Below are positions 25,486 through 35,065 of a stretch of DNA of 39,866 nt, piece after piece; positions within the stretch are counted from its first letter, which is position 1; every line of letters starts with the position of its first letter. Source of the DNA: Aurantimonas coralicida (lineage in GTDB: Bacteria > Pseudomonadota > Alphaproteobacteria > Rhizobiales > Rhizobiaceae); the NCBI GenBank assembly GCA_011050685.1, contig DRFF01000081.1, forward strand, positions 1 to 39,866, given 5' to 3'. The notes beneath the pieces were generated by a model that was not told the DNA's origin, ran no database searches, and saw only the letters and a list, made by a program, of their open reading frames with translations. A program made the position numbers and the translations under genes.

Positions 25486-26052
25486 ATGACGGTCCCGAAT
25501 TTCATCTCGATCGCCCGGCTTCTCGGTGTCCCGATCCTAGTCTGGGCATTGATCGACGGCGATTGGCAGCTTGCCTTTCTGATCTTCATCCTGGCCGGTG
25601 TTTCCGACGCCGTCGACGGGGCGATCGCGCGCCACTTCAATCAGCAGTCAACCCTCGGCCTCTACCTCGATCCCCTCGCCGACAAGGCTTTGCTGATCTC
25701 GGTATTCGTCGGCCTCAGCCTGCTCGACCAGCTGCCGGCCTGGTTGGCGGTCGCGGTGGTCAGCCGCGACCTTCTCATCATCGCCGCGGTGCTTCTGTCC
25801 TACGTCATGGGGCAGCCTGTGACGGTGCGTCCGCTGCTGGTCTCCAAACTGACGACGTTGGCACAACTCGTGTTAGCGGCGGTGGCTCTTGCGGAGCCGG
25901 CTTTCGGCCTCCAGCTTAACCTGCTCATTGCCGTTCTCGTCGGCATCACAGCGCTCTTGACCGGACTGTCGGCCGCCGCCTATCTCGTTGATTGGCTTCG
26001 GCACATGGCCTCCGAGGGGCATCCCGGGCGTGAGGAAGGTGATCCGACATGA
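25486..26052 (+). CDS. CDP-alcohol phosphatidyltransferase family protein (second PgsA-like enzyme)
   Basis: 188-residue inner-membrane enzyme of phospholipid synthesis. The start is placed at the ATG at 25486 (MTVPNFISIARLLGVPILVWALI), where the family homology begins; a GTG at 25396 would add 30 residues of no clear character. The full CDP-alcohol phosphotransferase signature is present (DAVDGAIAR, G, then two Asp in GLYLDPLADKA), with about six hydrophobic segments. Because a canonical pgsA sits at 12927-13508, this paralogue probably uses a different acceptor; a cardiolipin synthase of the CDP-alcohol type is one option. First gene of a five-gene operon; its stop overlaps the next start as ATGA. 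Confidence 0.88.
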   Translation: MTVPNFISIARLLGVPILVWALIDGDWQLAFLIFILAGVSDAVDGAIARHFNQQSTLGLYLDPLADKALLISVFVGLSLLDQLPAWLAVAVVSRDLLIIAAVLLSYVMGQPVTVRPLLVSKLTTLAQLVLAAVALAEPAFGLQLNLLIAVLVGITALLTGLSAAAYLVDWLRHMASEGHPGREEGDPT

Positions 26053-27215
26053 ACGACCGAAGTGCGCAGATCCGCCGGCAGGTGTTCTTCTGGAGCTCAG
26101 CTGCGGTTCTGGCCGTATTGCTGCTATGGCTTTTTTCCGGGATTCTGCTGCCCTTCGTCCTCGGTATGGTGATCGCCTATTTCCTCGATCCCGTCGCGGA
26201 CTGGTTCGAGCGCCACGGTTTTTCGCGGGTGGCGGCGACGGTCGTCATCCTTGTTCTGTTTGCGGCGACCTTCATTGCCGCCGGGCTAATTCTCGTACCG
26301 GTTATCGGCAGTCAGATTGCCAGTTTCGCAGAGCGCGTTCCGGATTATCTCGATCGGTTGCAGGGCTTGGCCACCGCAGCGCGAAGCGGGCCGCTGGCGT
26401 TTCTGTTCTCGGGAGAAGAGAGCAATCTGAAGCAGGATTTTGCCAAGATCGTCAATGAGGGAACCGGGTTCATCACCTCCTTCCTCGGCTCTGTCTGGAC
26501 CTCGTCGCTGGCTGTGGTCAATTTCGTGGCATTGTTCGTAGTGACGCCGGTCGTCGCCTTCTATCTCCTGCTCGACTGGGATCGGATGATCGCGAAGGTC
26601 GATTCCTGGATCCCGCGCCAGCACACCACGACCGTTCGGCATCTGGCGCACGACATCGACCGTTCGGTGGCCGGCTTCCTTCGTGGCCAAGGCAGCGTCA
26701 GCCTGATCCTCGGCACGTTTTATGCCGTCGGACTGACGCTGACCGGGCTCAATTTCGGGCTGCTCATCGGCCTGTTCGCGGGGCTGATCTCGTTCATCCC
26801 CTATATCGGCTCGACCGTCGGCCTGGTGCTCGCCGTCGGTGTCGCGCTGGTGCAGTTCTGGCCGGACTGGATCTGGATCGTCGCCGTCGCCACGATTTTC
26901 TTCGTCGGACAGTTTTTCGAGGGTAATATCCTGCAGCCGAAGCTGGTCGGGGCGTCGGTCGGACTGCATCCTGTCTGGTTGATGTTCGCCCTGTTCGCCT
27001 TTGGTGCCTTGTTTGGTTTCGTCGGTCTTTTGATTGCCGTCCCCGCCGCCGCCGCGGTTGGCGTTCTGGCCCGCTTTGCAATTACGCAATATTTACAAAG
27101 CGAGATGTATTATGGCCCGCCGTCACCCCCGGAGAATGCCACTTGCGTGACGGTCGAAGAATCTCCGGCTCCGAAGGTAATTAGCGCCGAACCTCGCTCG
27201 GGCTCCGGCGAATAG
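26049..27215 (+). CDS. AI-2E family transporter (PerM-like)
   Basis: 388-residue polytopic membrane protein of the AI-2 exporter-like / PerM superfamily. About eight hydrophobic helices are seen, including AVLAVLLLWLFSGILLPFVLGMVIAYFL at the N-terminus, FVALFVVTPVVAFYLLLDW in the middle, and the glycine-rich C-terminal group (FGLLIGLFAGLISFIPYIGS; WIWIVAVATIFFVGQFFEGN; PVWLMFALFAFGALFGFVGLLIAVPAAAAVGVL). The PYIG and P-K-L-V-G segments are family hallmarks. Substrates of most members are unproven, and the gene name should not be taken as evidence of autoinducer export. It overlaps the preceding gene by 4 nt and precedes hdaA by 12 nt. Confidence 0.9.
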   Translation: MNDRSAQIRRQVFFWSSAAVLAVLLLWLFSGILLPFVLGMVIAYFLDPVADWFERHGFSRVAATVVILVLFAATFIAAGLILVPVIGSQIASFAERVPDYLDRLQGLATAARSGPLAFLFSGEESNLKQDFAKIVNEGTGFITSFLGSVWTSSLAVVNFVALFVVTPVVAFYLLLDWDRMIAKVDSWIPRQHTTTVRHLAHDIDRSVAGFLRGQGSVSLILGTFYAVGLTLTGLNFGLLIGLFAGLISFIPYIGSTVGLVLAVGVALVQFWPDWIWIVAVATIFFVGQFFEGNILQPKLVGASVGLHPVWLMFALFAFGALFGFVGLLIAVPAAAAVGVLARFAITQYLQSEMYYGPPSPPENATCVTVEESPAPKVISAEPRSGSGE

Positions 27216-27227
27216 GGCAAGGCCGCC

Positions 27228-27941
27228 ATGCCGTCGCAACTCCCTCTCGATCTTCCCCACGCCGCCTCGCACGCCCGCGAGGATCTCATCATCTCGTCGT
27301 CGAACCGGCTGGCAGTCGAGGCTGTCGACACCTGGCCGCATTGGCGGCATTCGGTGCTGGTGATCGTAGGGCCACCCGGAGCGGGCAAGACGCACCTCGC
27401 CAATGTATGGGCGGAGCGGGCCGGGGCGCTGACCGCCGAGGCCGGCGCTCTGGCCGCCCATCTCGACCAGCCGGGATTTCGCATCGTCGTCGATGATCTC
27501 GATCGCTCGCACTTGTCGGAGACGGACCTGTTCGGCCTCGTCAACGCCGCGCGCCTGGGAGCCGGGAGCGTGCTTGCGACGAGCCGGACGCCACCGGCGG
27601 GGATGGCATTCACGCTTTCCGATCTTCGCTCGCGCCTTTGCGCGGCGACGATCGCCGAGCTTGGAGCCCCCGACGACGACCTTTTGGCCGGCGTTCTGGT
27701 CAAACTTTTCGCCGATCGCCAACTCGACATAGCGCCGCGTACGGTCCGCTATCTGGCCGAGCGCATGGAACGCTCGCTCGATTCGGCGCGCCTCGTCGTC
27801 GCCGCCGTCGATCACGAGGCATTGGCTTCGAAGGAGCGCATCAGCACGCGCCTTCTCAAGCGAGTGCTTGACCGCGAGAGCCAAGCGGTGCGTCATCAGG
27901 CGGTCGTGCCGGCCCGCTACCCGGTCGCGACGGAGGACTGA
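27228..27941 (+). CDS. hdaA: HdaA, DnaA-related regulator of replication initiation
   Basis: 237-residue AAA+ protein of the Hda/DnaA group. Its N-terminal QLPLDLPH is the clamp-binding peptide by which Hda docks to DnaN. It promotes hydrolysis of DnaA-bound ATP after initiation. Walker A is GPPGAGKTH (residues about 48-56). Walker B is IVVDDLDR, followed by an Ala-rich sensor region ([10 protein letters not shown]). The C-terminal lid contains [22 protein letters not shown]. Length is normal for alphaproteobacterial HdaA. It sits between the AI-2E permease and ppk1 with gaps of 12 and 2 nt, so expression is linked to polyphosphate metabolism at least at the transcript level. Confidence 0.92.
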   Translation: MPSQLPLDLPHAASHAREDLIISSSNRLAVEAVDTWPHWRHSVLVIVGPPGAGKTHLANVWAERAGALTAEAGALAAHLDQPGFRIVVDDLDRSHLSETDLFGLVNAARLGAGSVLATSRTPPAGMAFTLSDLRSRLCAATIAELGAPDDDLLAGVLVKLFADRQLDIAPRTVRYLAERMERSLDSARLVVAAVDHEALASKERISTRLLKRVLDRESQAVRHQAVVPARYPVATED

Positions 27942-27943
27942 TC

Positions 27944-30337
27944 ATGGATACCGCATCACCGGCGCCCCGGGCGAAATCGAGGAATCTCCGCACGCGCAAG
28001 CCTGCCGCCGGCGCGGTGAAAGGGCGGCAGGAAACGGCCGCTCAGCTTCCGACCGACATGCCGGAGCCGGGCGACGTCGCCGCGGCATCGACGCTCCCGG
28101 AGGGCGAGACGACGCCAATCCTGTCGGAGGCTTCCGTCATCTTGGAAACACCGCCGGCGGAGGTGGAGGCGGCGGCGAACAATGATCGGCCGGCCGAGAG
28201 CGAGTTGCCGGCGGACCGTTTCATCAATCGGGAAATTTCGTGGCTTCAGTTCAACCGCCGCGTGCTCGAGGAATCGCAGAATTCCTCGCATCCATTGCTC
28301 GAGCGCATTCGCTTCCTGTCGATCTCGGCGGACAATCTCGATGAATTCTTCATGGTCCGGGTGGCCGGTCTCGCCGGTCAGGTGCGCGAAAAGATCACCG
28401 TCCGAAGCATCGACGGCCTGACGCCGCAGGAACAGCTCGACCGGATTCTCGACGACGTGGGACATCTGCAGGGGGAGCAACAGGCATCGCTGGCCGAGCT
28501 CGTCAAGGAACTGCGGCAGGAGCGCATCCAGATCGTCGGCGCGGGAGATCTCAAGCGTGACGACCGGGTCTGGCTGGAGAAGAACTTCGACGAGACGATC
28601 TTCCCGGTCCTGACGCCGCTGTCGATTGACCCGGCGCATCCGTTTCCGTTCATTCCCAATCTGGGCTTCTCGATTGCGCTCGCCCTTCTACGCGAGCGCG
28701 ATTCCCATCCGATGAATGCGCTTTTGCGGCTGCCGCCGGCGCTGCAGCGATTTATCGAGATGCCGCCGACCGACAAGGGGCTCATCCGCCTGGTGCCGCT
28801 GGAGAGCATTGTCGCACTGTTCATCGGTCGGTTGTTCCCAGGCTACAGGGTTAAGGGCGCGGGGACCTTCCGGATCATCCGCGACAGCGATATCGAGGTC
28901 GAGGAAGAGGCCGAGGATCTCGTCCGCCATTTCGAAAGCGCCTTGAAGCGGCGACGGCGCGGGTCCGTGATCCGGATCGAGTTCGATTCGGTCATGCCGG
29001 AGACGCTGCGCAATTTTGTCGCGGGGGAACTGGCGGTGCCGGAGTCGCGCGTCTCCGTCATGGACGGCATGCTGGCGCTCGATTCGGTGTCGCAGATCTG
29101 CAAATTGCCGCGCGACGATCTGAAGTTCAAACCCTACATTCCGCGTTTTCCCGAGCGGATCCGCGAACACAATGGCGATTGCTTCGCGGCCATCCGGGAG
29201 AAGGACATCATCGTCCATCATCCGTATGAATCGTTTGACGTGGTGGTGCAGTTCCTGCGGCAGGCGGCGCAGGACCCGAACGTCATCGCGATCAAGCAGA
29301 CGCTTTATCGCACGTCGAACGAGTCGCCGATCGTCCGGGCGCTGGTCGACGCCGCCGAGTCCGGCAAGTCGGTGACAGCGCTGGTCGAGCTGAAGGCGCG
29401 GTTCGACGAGGAAGCCAATATCCGCTGGGCCCGCGACCTCGAGCGGGCAGGCGTCCAGGTGGTTTTCGGCTTCATCGAGAAGAAGACCCATGCCAAGCTA
29501 TCGCTGATCGTTCGGCGAGAGGACGGAAGGCTCGTCAACTTCGTCCACATCGGCACGGGCAACTACCATCCGATCACCGCCCGGATCTACACGGACCTGT
29601 CCTACTTCACCGCCGACCCGGACATCGCGCACGACGTCCAGCTGGTGTTCAATTACATCACCGGCTACGCCGAACCGGCCGAGGTCAAGAAGCTCGCCAT
29701 CTCGCCGCTGACGATGCGCAGCCGTATCGTCGGACACATCGAGGACGAAGTCGCTCATGTGAGGGCGGGACGTCCGGGCCAGATCTGGATGAAGATGAAT
29801 TCGCTGGTCGACCCGGCGATTATCGATGCGCTCTACAGGGCAAGCCAGGCGGGCGTTGAAATCGACCTCGTGGTGCGCGGCATCTGTTGTCTGCGACCGC
29901 GTGTGCCCGGCCTGTCCGACAATATCCGCGTCAAGTCGATCGTCGGCCGGTTCCTCGAGCACAGCCGGATTTTCTGCTTCGGCAATGGACAGGGACTGCC
30001 CTCCGAGGCGGCGATCGTCTATATGGGGTCGGCCGACATGATGCCGCGTAACCTCGACCGCCGGGTTGAGACACTGGTGCCCATCACCACGCCGACCGTC
30101 CACAGTCAGGTGCTGTCGCAGATCATGCTCGGCAATATTCTCGACAATCAGCAGAGTTGGTCGGTCGCGGCCGATGGGACGTCGCGCCATATCTTTCCTT
30201 CGCCGGGTGAACAGCCGTTCAACGCCCAACGTTATTTCATGACCAATCCGAGTCTTTCGGGGCGCGGGAAAGCACTGAAAACGGATGCTCCAAAACTCAT
30301 CGCGCGGCAGCGCGCGGACCACGCGCGTTTCGACTGA
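27944..30337 (+). CDS. ppk1: Polyphosphate kinase 1
   Basis: Membrane-associated enzyme that polymerises ATP gamma phosphates into polyphosphate. 797 residues, longer than the usual ~690-720 because of an N-terminal low-complexity extension of about 88 residues rich in Ala, Pro and Glu before the conserved [19 protein letters not shown]. The catalytic domain carries His535 in HIGTGNYHP (the phosphorylated His) and a second conserved His673 in [10 protein letters not shown]. Arg/Lys-rich signatures ([24 protein letters not shown]) are present. It starts 2 nt after hdaA and ends 4 nt before ppx, so synthesis and degradation enzymes are produced together. Confidence 0.97.
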   Translation: MDTASPAPRAKSRNLRTRKPAAGAVKGRQETAAQLPTDMPEPGDVAAASTLPEGETTPILSEASVILETPPAEVEAAANNDRPAESELPADRFINREISWLQFNRRVLEESQNSSHPLLERIRFLSISADNLDEFFMVRVAGLAGQVREKITVRSIDGLTPQEQLDRILDDVGHLQGEQQASLAELVKELRQERIQIVGAGDLKRDDRVWLEKNFDETIFPVLTPLSIDPAHPFPFIPNLGFSIALALLRERDSHPMNALLRLPPALQRFIEMPPTDKGLIRLVPLESIVALFIGRLFPGYRVKGAGTFRIIRDSDIEVEEEAEDLVRHFESALKRRRRGSVIRIEFDSVMPETLRNFVAGELAVPESRVSVMDGMLALDSVSQICKLPRDDLKFKPYIPRFPERIREHNGDCFAAIREKDIIVHHPYESFDVVVQFLRQAAQDPNVIAIKQTLYRTSNESPIVRALVDAAESGKSVTALVELKARFDEEANIRWARDLERAGVQVVFGFIEKKTHAKLSLIVRREDGRLVNFVHIGTGNYHPITARIYTDLSYFTADPDIAHDVQLVFNYITGYAEPAEVKKLAISPLTMRSRIVGHIEDEVAHVRAGRPGQIWMKMNSLVDPAIIDALYRASQAGVEIDLVVRGICCLRPRVPGLSDNIRVKSIVGRFLEHSRIFCFGNGQGLPSEAAIVYMGSADMMPRNLDRRVETLVPITTPTVHSQVLSQIMLGNILDNQQSWSVAADGTSRHIFPSPGEQPFNAQRYFMTNPSLSGRGKALKTDAPKLIARQRADHARFD

Positions 30338-30341
30338 GCCG

Positions 30342-31844
30342 ATGGCGCAGGGCCGGCTTCAGGACCGCCAACCCGTTGGCGTTGTCGATATCGGGTCGAA
30401 CTCCGTTCGTCTGGTCATCTACGAGGGCAATTGCCGGACCCTGACGGTTCTATTCAACGAGAAGGTTCTGAGCGGGCTGGGCAAGGGGTTGGCCCAGACC
30501 AACCGGCTCGAGCCGGACGCAATCGAAAGCGCGTTGGCCGCGCTCAGACGCTTTCGCAAGCTTGCCGAGCAGGCCAATGTCGTCGAACTCCATCCGATCG
30601 CCACAGCGGCCGCGCGCGAGGCCCAGAATGGGCCCGATTTCATCGCAGCGGCGGAAGAAGCGATCGGCTCCCCGATCGCAATCCTGTCGGGCGCCGACGA
30701 GGCGCGCTATGCGGCCGAAGGAGTGCTTGCGGGTTTTTATTCGCCCGGCGGCATCGGCGGTGATCTCGGCGGCGGCAGTCTCGAATTGGTCGACATTCAT
30801 GACGGGCAGTTCGAAGGGGGACTGACCCTGCCACTCGGCGGTTTGCGTCTGCGCGATCTCGCCGAGGGAGATCTTTCGCGGGCGCAGGCCATCGCCGACA
30901 GCCACCTGGCCGCCTGCGCTCTTGCAGGGAAAGGCGAGGGGCGTCCCTTCTTCGCTGTCGGGGGCACATGGCGCAACTTGGCCAAGCTGCACATGGCGCA
31001 GACCAGATACCCGCTGCATGTCATGCACGGCTACGAGATCGACGCCTCCGGGATCGAGGGTTTCCTCGACACCATCCTGCGCGGCGACCCCGAGAAGCTG
31101 CAGGGAATCGGCGCGGTCTCGAAATCGCGCCGGCCACTGCTCGCCTATGGCGCCGTCGCGCTGAAAAGCGTGGTGCGTCACATCAAGCCGTCGAAGATCG
31201 TGATGTCGGCGCTTGGCGTGCGCGAGGGCTATCTTTATTCGCTGCTACCGGACGCGGAAAAGGCCAAGGACCCGTTGATCGAATCCGCGCGCGAATTATC
31301 GATCCTGCGTTCCCGCTCGCCCGCCCATGCCCTGGAACTCGTCGAATGGAGCCGGCGCACCTTCGAGGCGTTTGGCATCGAGGAAACCGAAGACGAGGAG
31401 CGGCTGCGCGAAGCCGCCTGTCTTCTCGCCGACATCGGCTGGCGCGCCCATCCGGACTATCGCGGCAAGCAATCCCTCTCGATCATCGCCCATGCTGCCT
31501 TTCCGGCGGTCGATCATCGCGGCCGGGCCTATCTTGGCCTGACCAATTACTACCGGCACGAGGGCAGTTTCGAGCAGATGCAACTGCCCGAACTCGAGCG
31601 TCTGATCGAGGACCGACTGATGACGCGGGCTCGCATTCTCGCATCGTTGTTTCGCGCGACCTATCTGTTGACGGCGTCGATGCCCGGCGTGCTCGATCAA
31701 CTGAAATGGGCGCAGGATCCACGCGGCGGCTTCACGCTGGTGATCCCGCGCGCACTCGCCGCGCTGATCGGGGAACGGCCCGAAGGCCGCCTTCAGCAAT
31801 TCGCCAAGACCGTCGACAAGACACTGCGCATGGAAGTGCGGTAG
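30342..31844 (+). CDS. ppx: Exopolyphosphatase (Ppx/GppA family)
   Basis: Processively removes phosphate from polyphosphate ends and/or converts pppGpp to ppGpp. 500 residues from the ATG at 30342 (MAQGRLQDRQPVGVVDIGSNSVRL). A start at 30285 would overlap ppk1 by 53 nt and add 19 residues without homology. The actin-like ATPase fold shows VVDIGSNSVRLVIYEG, an ILSGADEARYAAEGVLAGF block and the GGDLGGGSLELV phosphate loop. The C-terminal HD-like helical domain follows (from about 310). Last gene of the operon. It converges on rnd with only 10 bp between the stops. Confidence 0.95.
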   Translation: MAQGRLQDRQPVGVVDIGSNSVRLVIYEGNCRTLTVLFNEKVLSGLGKGLAQTNRLEPDAIESALAALRRFRKLAEQANVVELHPIATAAAREAQNGPDFIAAAEEAIGSPIAILSGADEARYAAEGVLAGFYSPGGIGGDLGGGSLELVDIHDGQFEGGLTLPLGGLRLRDLAEGDLSRAQAIADSHLAACALAGKGEGRPFFAVGGTWRNLAKLHMAQTRYPLHVMHGYEIDASGIEGFLDTILRGDPEKLQGIGAVSKSRRPLLAYGAVALKSVVRHIKPSKIVMSALGVREGYLYSLLPDAEKAKDPLIESARELSILRSRSPAHALELVEWSRRTFEAFGIEETEDEERLREAACLLADIGWRAHPDYRGKQSLSIIAHAAFPAVDHRGRAYLGLTNYYRHEGSFEQMQLPELERLIEDRLMTRARILASLFRATYLLTASMPGVLDQLKWAQDPRGGFTLVIPRALAALIGERPEGRLQQFAKTVDKTLRMEVR

Positions 31845-31854
31845 CCGCGCGGCC

Positions 31855-33018
31855 TCACGCGTCCCCTTCAAGCGCGACCACTTCGACCTTGCGGTTGCGA
31901 TAGACGAGGGCGGTCTCGCCTTGCAGCAGCCCGAGTGCCCGTTCGCCGAAGATCTCCCGGCGCCAGCCCGACATCGCCGCGATTTCGGCTTCCTCACCCT
32001 TCCAGGCGAGCTTTTCCAGGTCGTCGCCCGACGCGATCATCTTGGCCGCGACGCCCTTTTCCTCGACCACGATCTTCAGAAGGACCTTGAGGAATTCGAC
32101 CGCAGCCGCGGTGCCCTCGGGCAGTTGCCGAGAGCGCGGAATGGGCGGCAGCTCCGATTTCGGCACCGCCAGCGCGCGGCCCACTGCGGCGATGATCGCC
32201 CGCCCGGCGGCGCTGCGTTCGAACCCGTTGGGGATCGTCCGCAGGCGGCCGAGCCCCTGTTCGTCTGTCGGCTGCTGCTGGGCGATCTCGTAAATCGCAT
32301 CGTCTTTGAGGATACGCCCGCGCGGTTTGTCGAGGTCGCGTGCCTCGCGTTCCCGCCAGGCGGCGAGTTCCTTCATCACCTGCAGTTCGATCGGCTTGCG
32401 CACCCGCAGTTTCAACCGCTTCCAGGCATCGTCCGGATGCAGGTCGTAAGTGGCAGGGTCCGCCAGGATCGCCATTTCCTCGGCCAGCCAGTGGCTGCGG
32501 TCGTCGGCCTCCAGCTGTTTGGTCAACTCGCGATAGACGTCGCGCAGATAGGTGACGTCGGCAAGCGCATAGGTCAGCTGTTGCTCGCTGAGCGGACGGC
32601 GGCGCCAGTCGGTGAAACGCGACGTCTTGTCGATCCGCCCGTCGGTGGTCCGGGCGACCAGCTGGTCGTAGGCAATCGATTCCCCAAAGCCGCAGACCAT
32701 CGCCGCGACCTGCGTGTCGAAGAGCGGTTTGGGCAACATGTCGCCGAGCTTGTAGACGATCTCAAGATCCTGGCGCGCCGCGTGGAACACCTTTACGACG
32801 CTCTCGTCGGCCATCAGCTCGAAGAACGGCGCCAAATCCATGCCGCTGGCGAGCGGGTCCACCAGCACGGCAAGATCGTCCGACGCCATCTGGATCAGGC
32901 AGAGCTCGGGCCAGAACGTCGTTTCGCGGATGAACTCGGTATCGACGGTGACATATTCGGCGGTGGCGAGGTTGGTGCAGGCCTTGGCAAGGTCCGCGGT
33001 CGTGGTGATCATTTGCAT
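31855..33018 (-). CDS. rnd: Ribonuclease D
   Basis: 3'-5' exoribonuclease that trims tRNA precursors and other small RNAs. 387 residues. DEDDy motifs are in order: [15 protein letters not shown] with Asp26 and Glu28; [13 protein letters not shown] for the second Asp; and [13 protein letters not shown] for the C-terminal Asp and Tyr. The HRDC domain follows near residues 210-285 ([33 protein letters not shown]). AAGGA sits before the ATG at 33018; an ATG two codons later could also serve. Divergent from aspS across 179 bp. Confidence 0.95.
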   Translation of the reverse strand: MQMITTTADLAKACTNLATAEYVTVDTEFIRETTFWPELCLIQMASDDLAVLVDPLASGMDLAPFFELMADESVVKVFHAARQDLEIVYKLGDMLPKPLFDTQVAAMVCGFGESIAYDQLVARTTDGRIDKTSRFTDWRRRPLSEQQLTYALADVTYLRDVYRELTKQLEADDRSHWLAEEMAILADPATYDLHPDDAWKRLKLRVRKPIELQVMKELAAWREREARDLDKPRGRILKDDAIYEIAQQQPTDEQGLGRLRTIPNGFERSAAGRAIIAAVGRALAVPKSELPPIPRSRQLPEGTAAAVEFLKVLLKIVVEEKGVAAKMIASGDDLEKLAWKGEEAEIAAMSGWRREIFGERALGLLQGETALVYRNRKVEVVALEGDA

Positions 33019-33083
33019 CCGATATCCTTAGCCCGATCGCGGTGCCGTGCGAAAGGCGGATGCGCCACAGCACCCGTGAAATC

Positions 33084-33089
33084 TTGACA
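33084..33089 (+). promoter_or_regulatory. Candidate -35 element of aspS
   Basis: A perfect TTGACA (in the context CTTGACAG) lies 108 bp upstream of aspS in the divergent spacer. No good -10 hexamer occurs at 17-18 bp (GCTTGT/CTTGTC), so this is tentative. Confidence 0.3.
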
Positions 33090-33197
33090 GGACGAAAGCT
33101 GCGTGCGCTTGTCCCCGGCGATTCAATCGAGCCGCCAAACCCAGCCTGCGCGCGCCGACGTGCGGCTGGTCCGGGGCCAGATTCAAGAGAGAATGCC

Positions 33198-34985
33198 ATG
33201 CACCGCTATCGCAGTCATAGCTGCGCCGCCCTTCGCAAGGACGATGTCGGCAAAACCGTCCGCCTGTCCGGCTGGGCCCATCGAATCCGCGATCACGGCG
33301 GGCTGTTGTTCATCGACCTGCGCGACCATTACGGCCTGACGCAAGTCGTCGTCGATCCCGACTCGCCTGCCTTCGCGGTGGCGGAAACGGTGCGTGGCGA
33401 ATGGGTCATCCGCATCGACGGGGAAGTGAAGGCGCGCTCGGACGAGACCGTTAACGCCAAGCTGCCGACCGGCGCGGTGGAAGTGTTCGCCCGCGAGATA
33501 GAGGTGCTGTCGCAGGCCAAGGAACTGCCGCTGCCAGTGTTTGGCGAGCCGGAGTACCCGGAGGATATCCGGCTCAAATACCGCTTCCTCGACCTTCGCC
33601 GGGAGACGCTGCACAAGAACATGATGCGGCGCACGCAGATCGTCTCGAAAATGCGCCAGCTGATGGGCGACGGGGGTTTCTTCGAGTTCCAGACGCCGAT
33701 CCTCACCGCCTCCTCGCCGGAGGGCGCACGCGACTTCCTGGTGCCGTCGCGGCTGCACAACGGACTGTTCTACGCGCTGCCGCAGGCGCCGCAGCAATAC
33801 AAGCAGCTGATCATGATGTCCGGCTTCGATCGGTATTTCCAGATCGCGCCCTGCTTCCGCGACGAGGACCCGCGCGCCGACCGCTTCTACGGGGAGTTCT
33901 ATCAGCTCGACGTCGAGATGAGCTTCGTCGAGCAGGAGGACATCCTTCAGGCGATGGAGCCGGTGATCCGCACGGTGTTCGAGAGTTTCGCCGACGGCAA
34001 GCCGGTCAGCCAGAATTTCCGCCGCATTCCTTATGCCGAATCGATCCGCAAATACGGCACCGACAAGCCGGACCTGCGTAATCCGATCGAGATGCAAGCG
34101 GTGACCGAGCATTTCGCCGGTTCGGGTTTCAAGGTGTTCGCCGGCATGATCGCTAACGATTCGGCGGTCGAAATCTGGGCAATCCCGGCCAAGACCGGCG
34201 GCTCGCGCGCCTTCTGCGACCGGATGAACTCCTGGGCGCAGGGCGAGGGGCAACCTGGCCTCGGCTACATCTTCTGGCGCGAGGAGGAGGGCAAGCTGGC
34301 CGGCGCCGGTCCGCTCGCCAAGAACATCGGCGAGGAGCGCACGGAGGCGCTGCGCACCCAGCTCGGCCTCGAAGCGGGCGACGCCTGCTTCTTCGTCGCC
34401 GGGCGGCCGGACGCCTTCGCTTCCTTCGCCGGCGCCGCCCGAACGCGGGTCGGCGAAGAGCTGGACCTGGTCGATCGCGATCGGTTCGAGCTCGCCTGGA
34501 TCATCGATTTCCCCTTCTACGAATGGCAGGAGGAGGAGAAGAAGGTCGATTTCGCCCACAATCCCTTCTCCATGCCGCAGGGCGGCATGGACGCGCTGCA
34601 GGGCGACGAGCCGTTGGCGATCAAGGCATTCCAGTACGACATCGTTTGCAATGGTTTCGAGATCGCCTCCGGCGGCATCCGCAACCACATTCCCGAGACC
34701 ATGGTGAAGGCGTTCGAGATCGCCGGCTATTCGAAGGAAACGGTCGAGGAACGCTTCGGCGGGCTCTACCGTGCCTTCCAGTACGGCGCGCCGCCCCATG
34801 GCGGCATGGCGGCCGGCGTCGACCGCATCGTCATGCTTCTGTGCGGGGCCAAGAACCTGCGCGAGATCGCCATGTTCCCGATGAACCAGCAGGCGCACGA
34901 TTTGCTGATGGGCGCGCCGAACGAGGCCTCGCCCGCGCAGCTGCGTGAACTCGGCCTGCGTCTGGCGCCGGCGGCGAAAAACTGA
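33198..34985 (+). CDS. aspS: Aspartate-tRNA ligase (probably non-discriminating)
   Basis: 595-residue bacterial-type class IIb aminoacyl-tRNA synthetase. Start at the ATG at 33198 ([26 protein letters not shown]). The frame opens at 33042, but the family begins at MHRYRSH. An OB-fold anticodon domain (1-110) is followed by class II motif 1 (around [29 protein letters not shown]), motif 2 ([16 protein letters not shown]) and motif 3 ([16 protein letters not shown]), plus the bacterial insertion domain. His33 in RDHGG, where discriminating E. coli AspRS has Leu, is typical of enzymes that also charge tRNA-Asn and depend on GatCAB. Followed by a strong hairpin. Confidence 0.97.
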   Translation: MHRYRSHSCAALRKDDVGKTVRLSGWAHRIRDHGGLLFIDLRDHYGLTQVVVDPDSPAFAVAETVRGEWVIRIDGEVKARSDETVNAKLPTGAVEVFAREIEVLSQAKELPLPVFGEPEYPEDIRLKYRFLDLRRETLHKNMMRRTQIVSKMRQLMGDGGFFEFQTPILTASSPEGARDFLVPSRLHNGLFYALPQAPQQYKQLIMMSGFDRYFQIAPCFRDEDPRADRFYGEFYQLDVEMSFVEQEDILQAMEPVIRTVFESFADGKPVSQNFRRIPYAESIRKYGTDKPDLRNPIEMQAVTEHFAGSGFKVFAGMIANDSAVEIWAIPAKTGGSRAFCDRMNSWAQGEGQPGLGYIFWREEEGKLAGAGPLAKNIGEERTEALRTQLGLEAGDACFFVAGRPDAFASFAGAARTRVGEELDLVDRDRFELAWIIDFPFYEWQEEEKKVDFAHNPFSMPQGGMDALQGDEPLAIKAFQYDIVCNGFEIASGGIRNHIPETMVKAFEIAGYSKETVEERFGGLYRAFQYGAPPHGGMAAGVDRIVMLLCGAKNLREIAMFPMNQQAHDLLMGAPNEASPAQLRELGLRLAPAAKN

Positions 34986-34986
34986 C

Positions 34987-35029
34987 CAAGCGCTCTCCCT
35001 CCGCGCCTTTTGCGGAGGGAGAGCGCTTG
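34987..35029. terminator. 18-bp perfect hairpin between aspS and the convergent gene
   Basis: The arms at 34987-35004 and 35012-35029 pair over all 18 bases around a 7-nt loop (GCCTTTT). It lies 1 nt after the aspS stop codon, in the gap between two convergent genes. There is no T-run on the + side. On the minus side a five-T run follows at a distance of several bases, overlapping aspS codons. It may stop transcription from both sides or stabilise mRNA ends. Confidence 0.6.
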
Positions 35030-35065
35030 CTGAACTTCCCCTACTGGTTTGGTGGCCGTCGACGC

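Noticed and set aside
33183-34898. 571-codon open frame antisense to aspS
   Set aside because: Shadow of aspS; the translated sequence has the Arg/Leu/His-rich composition typical of antisense frames and no motif.
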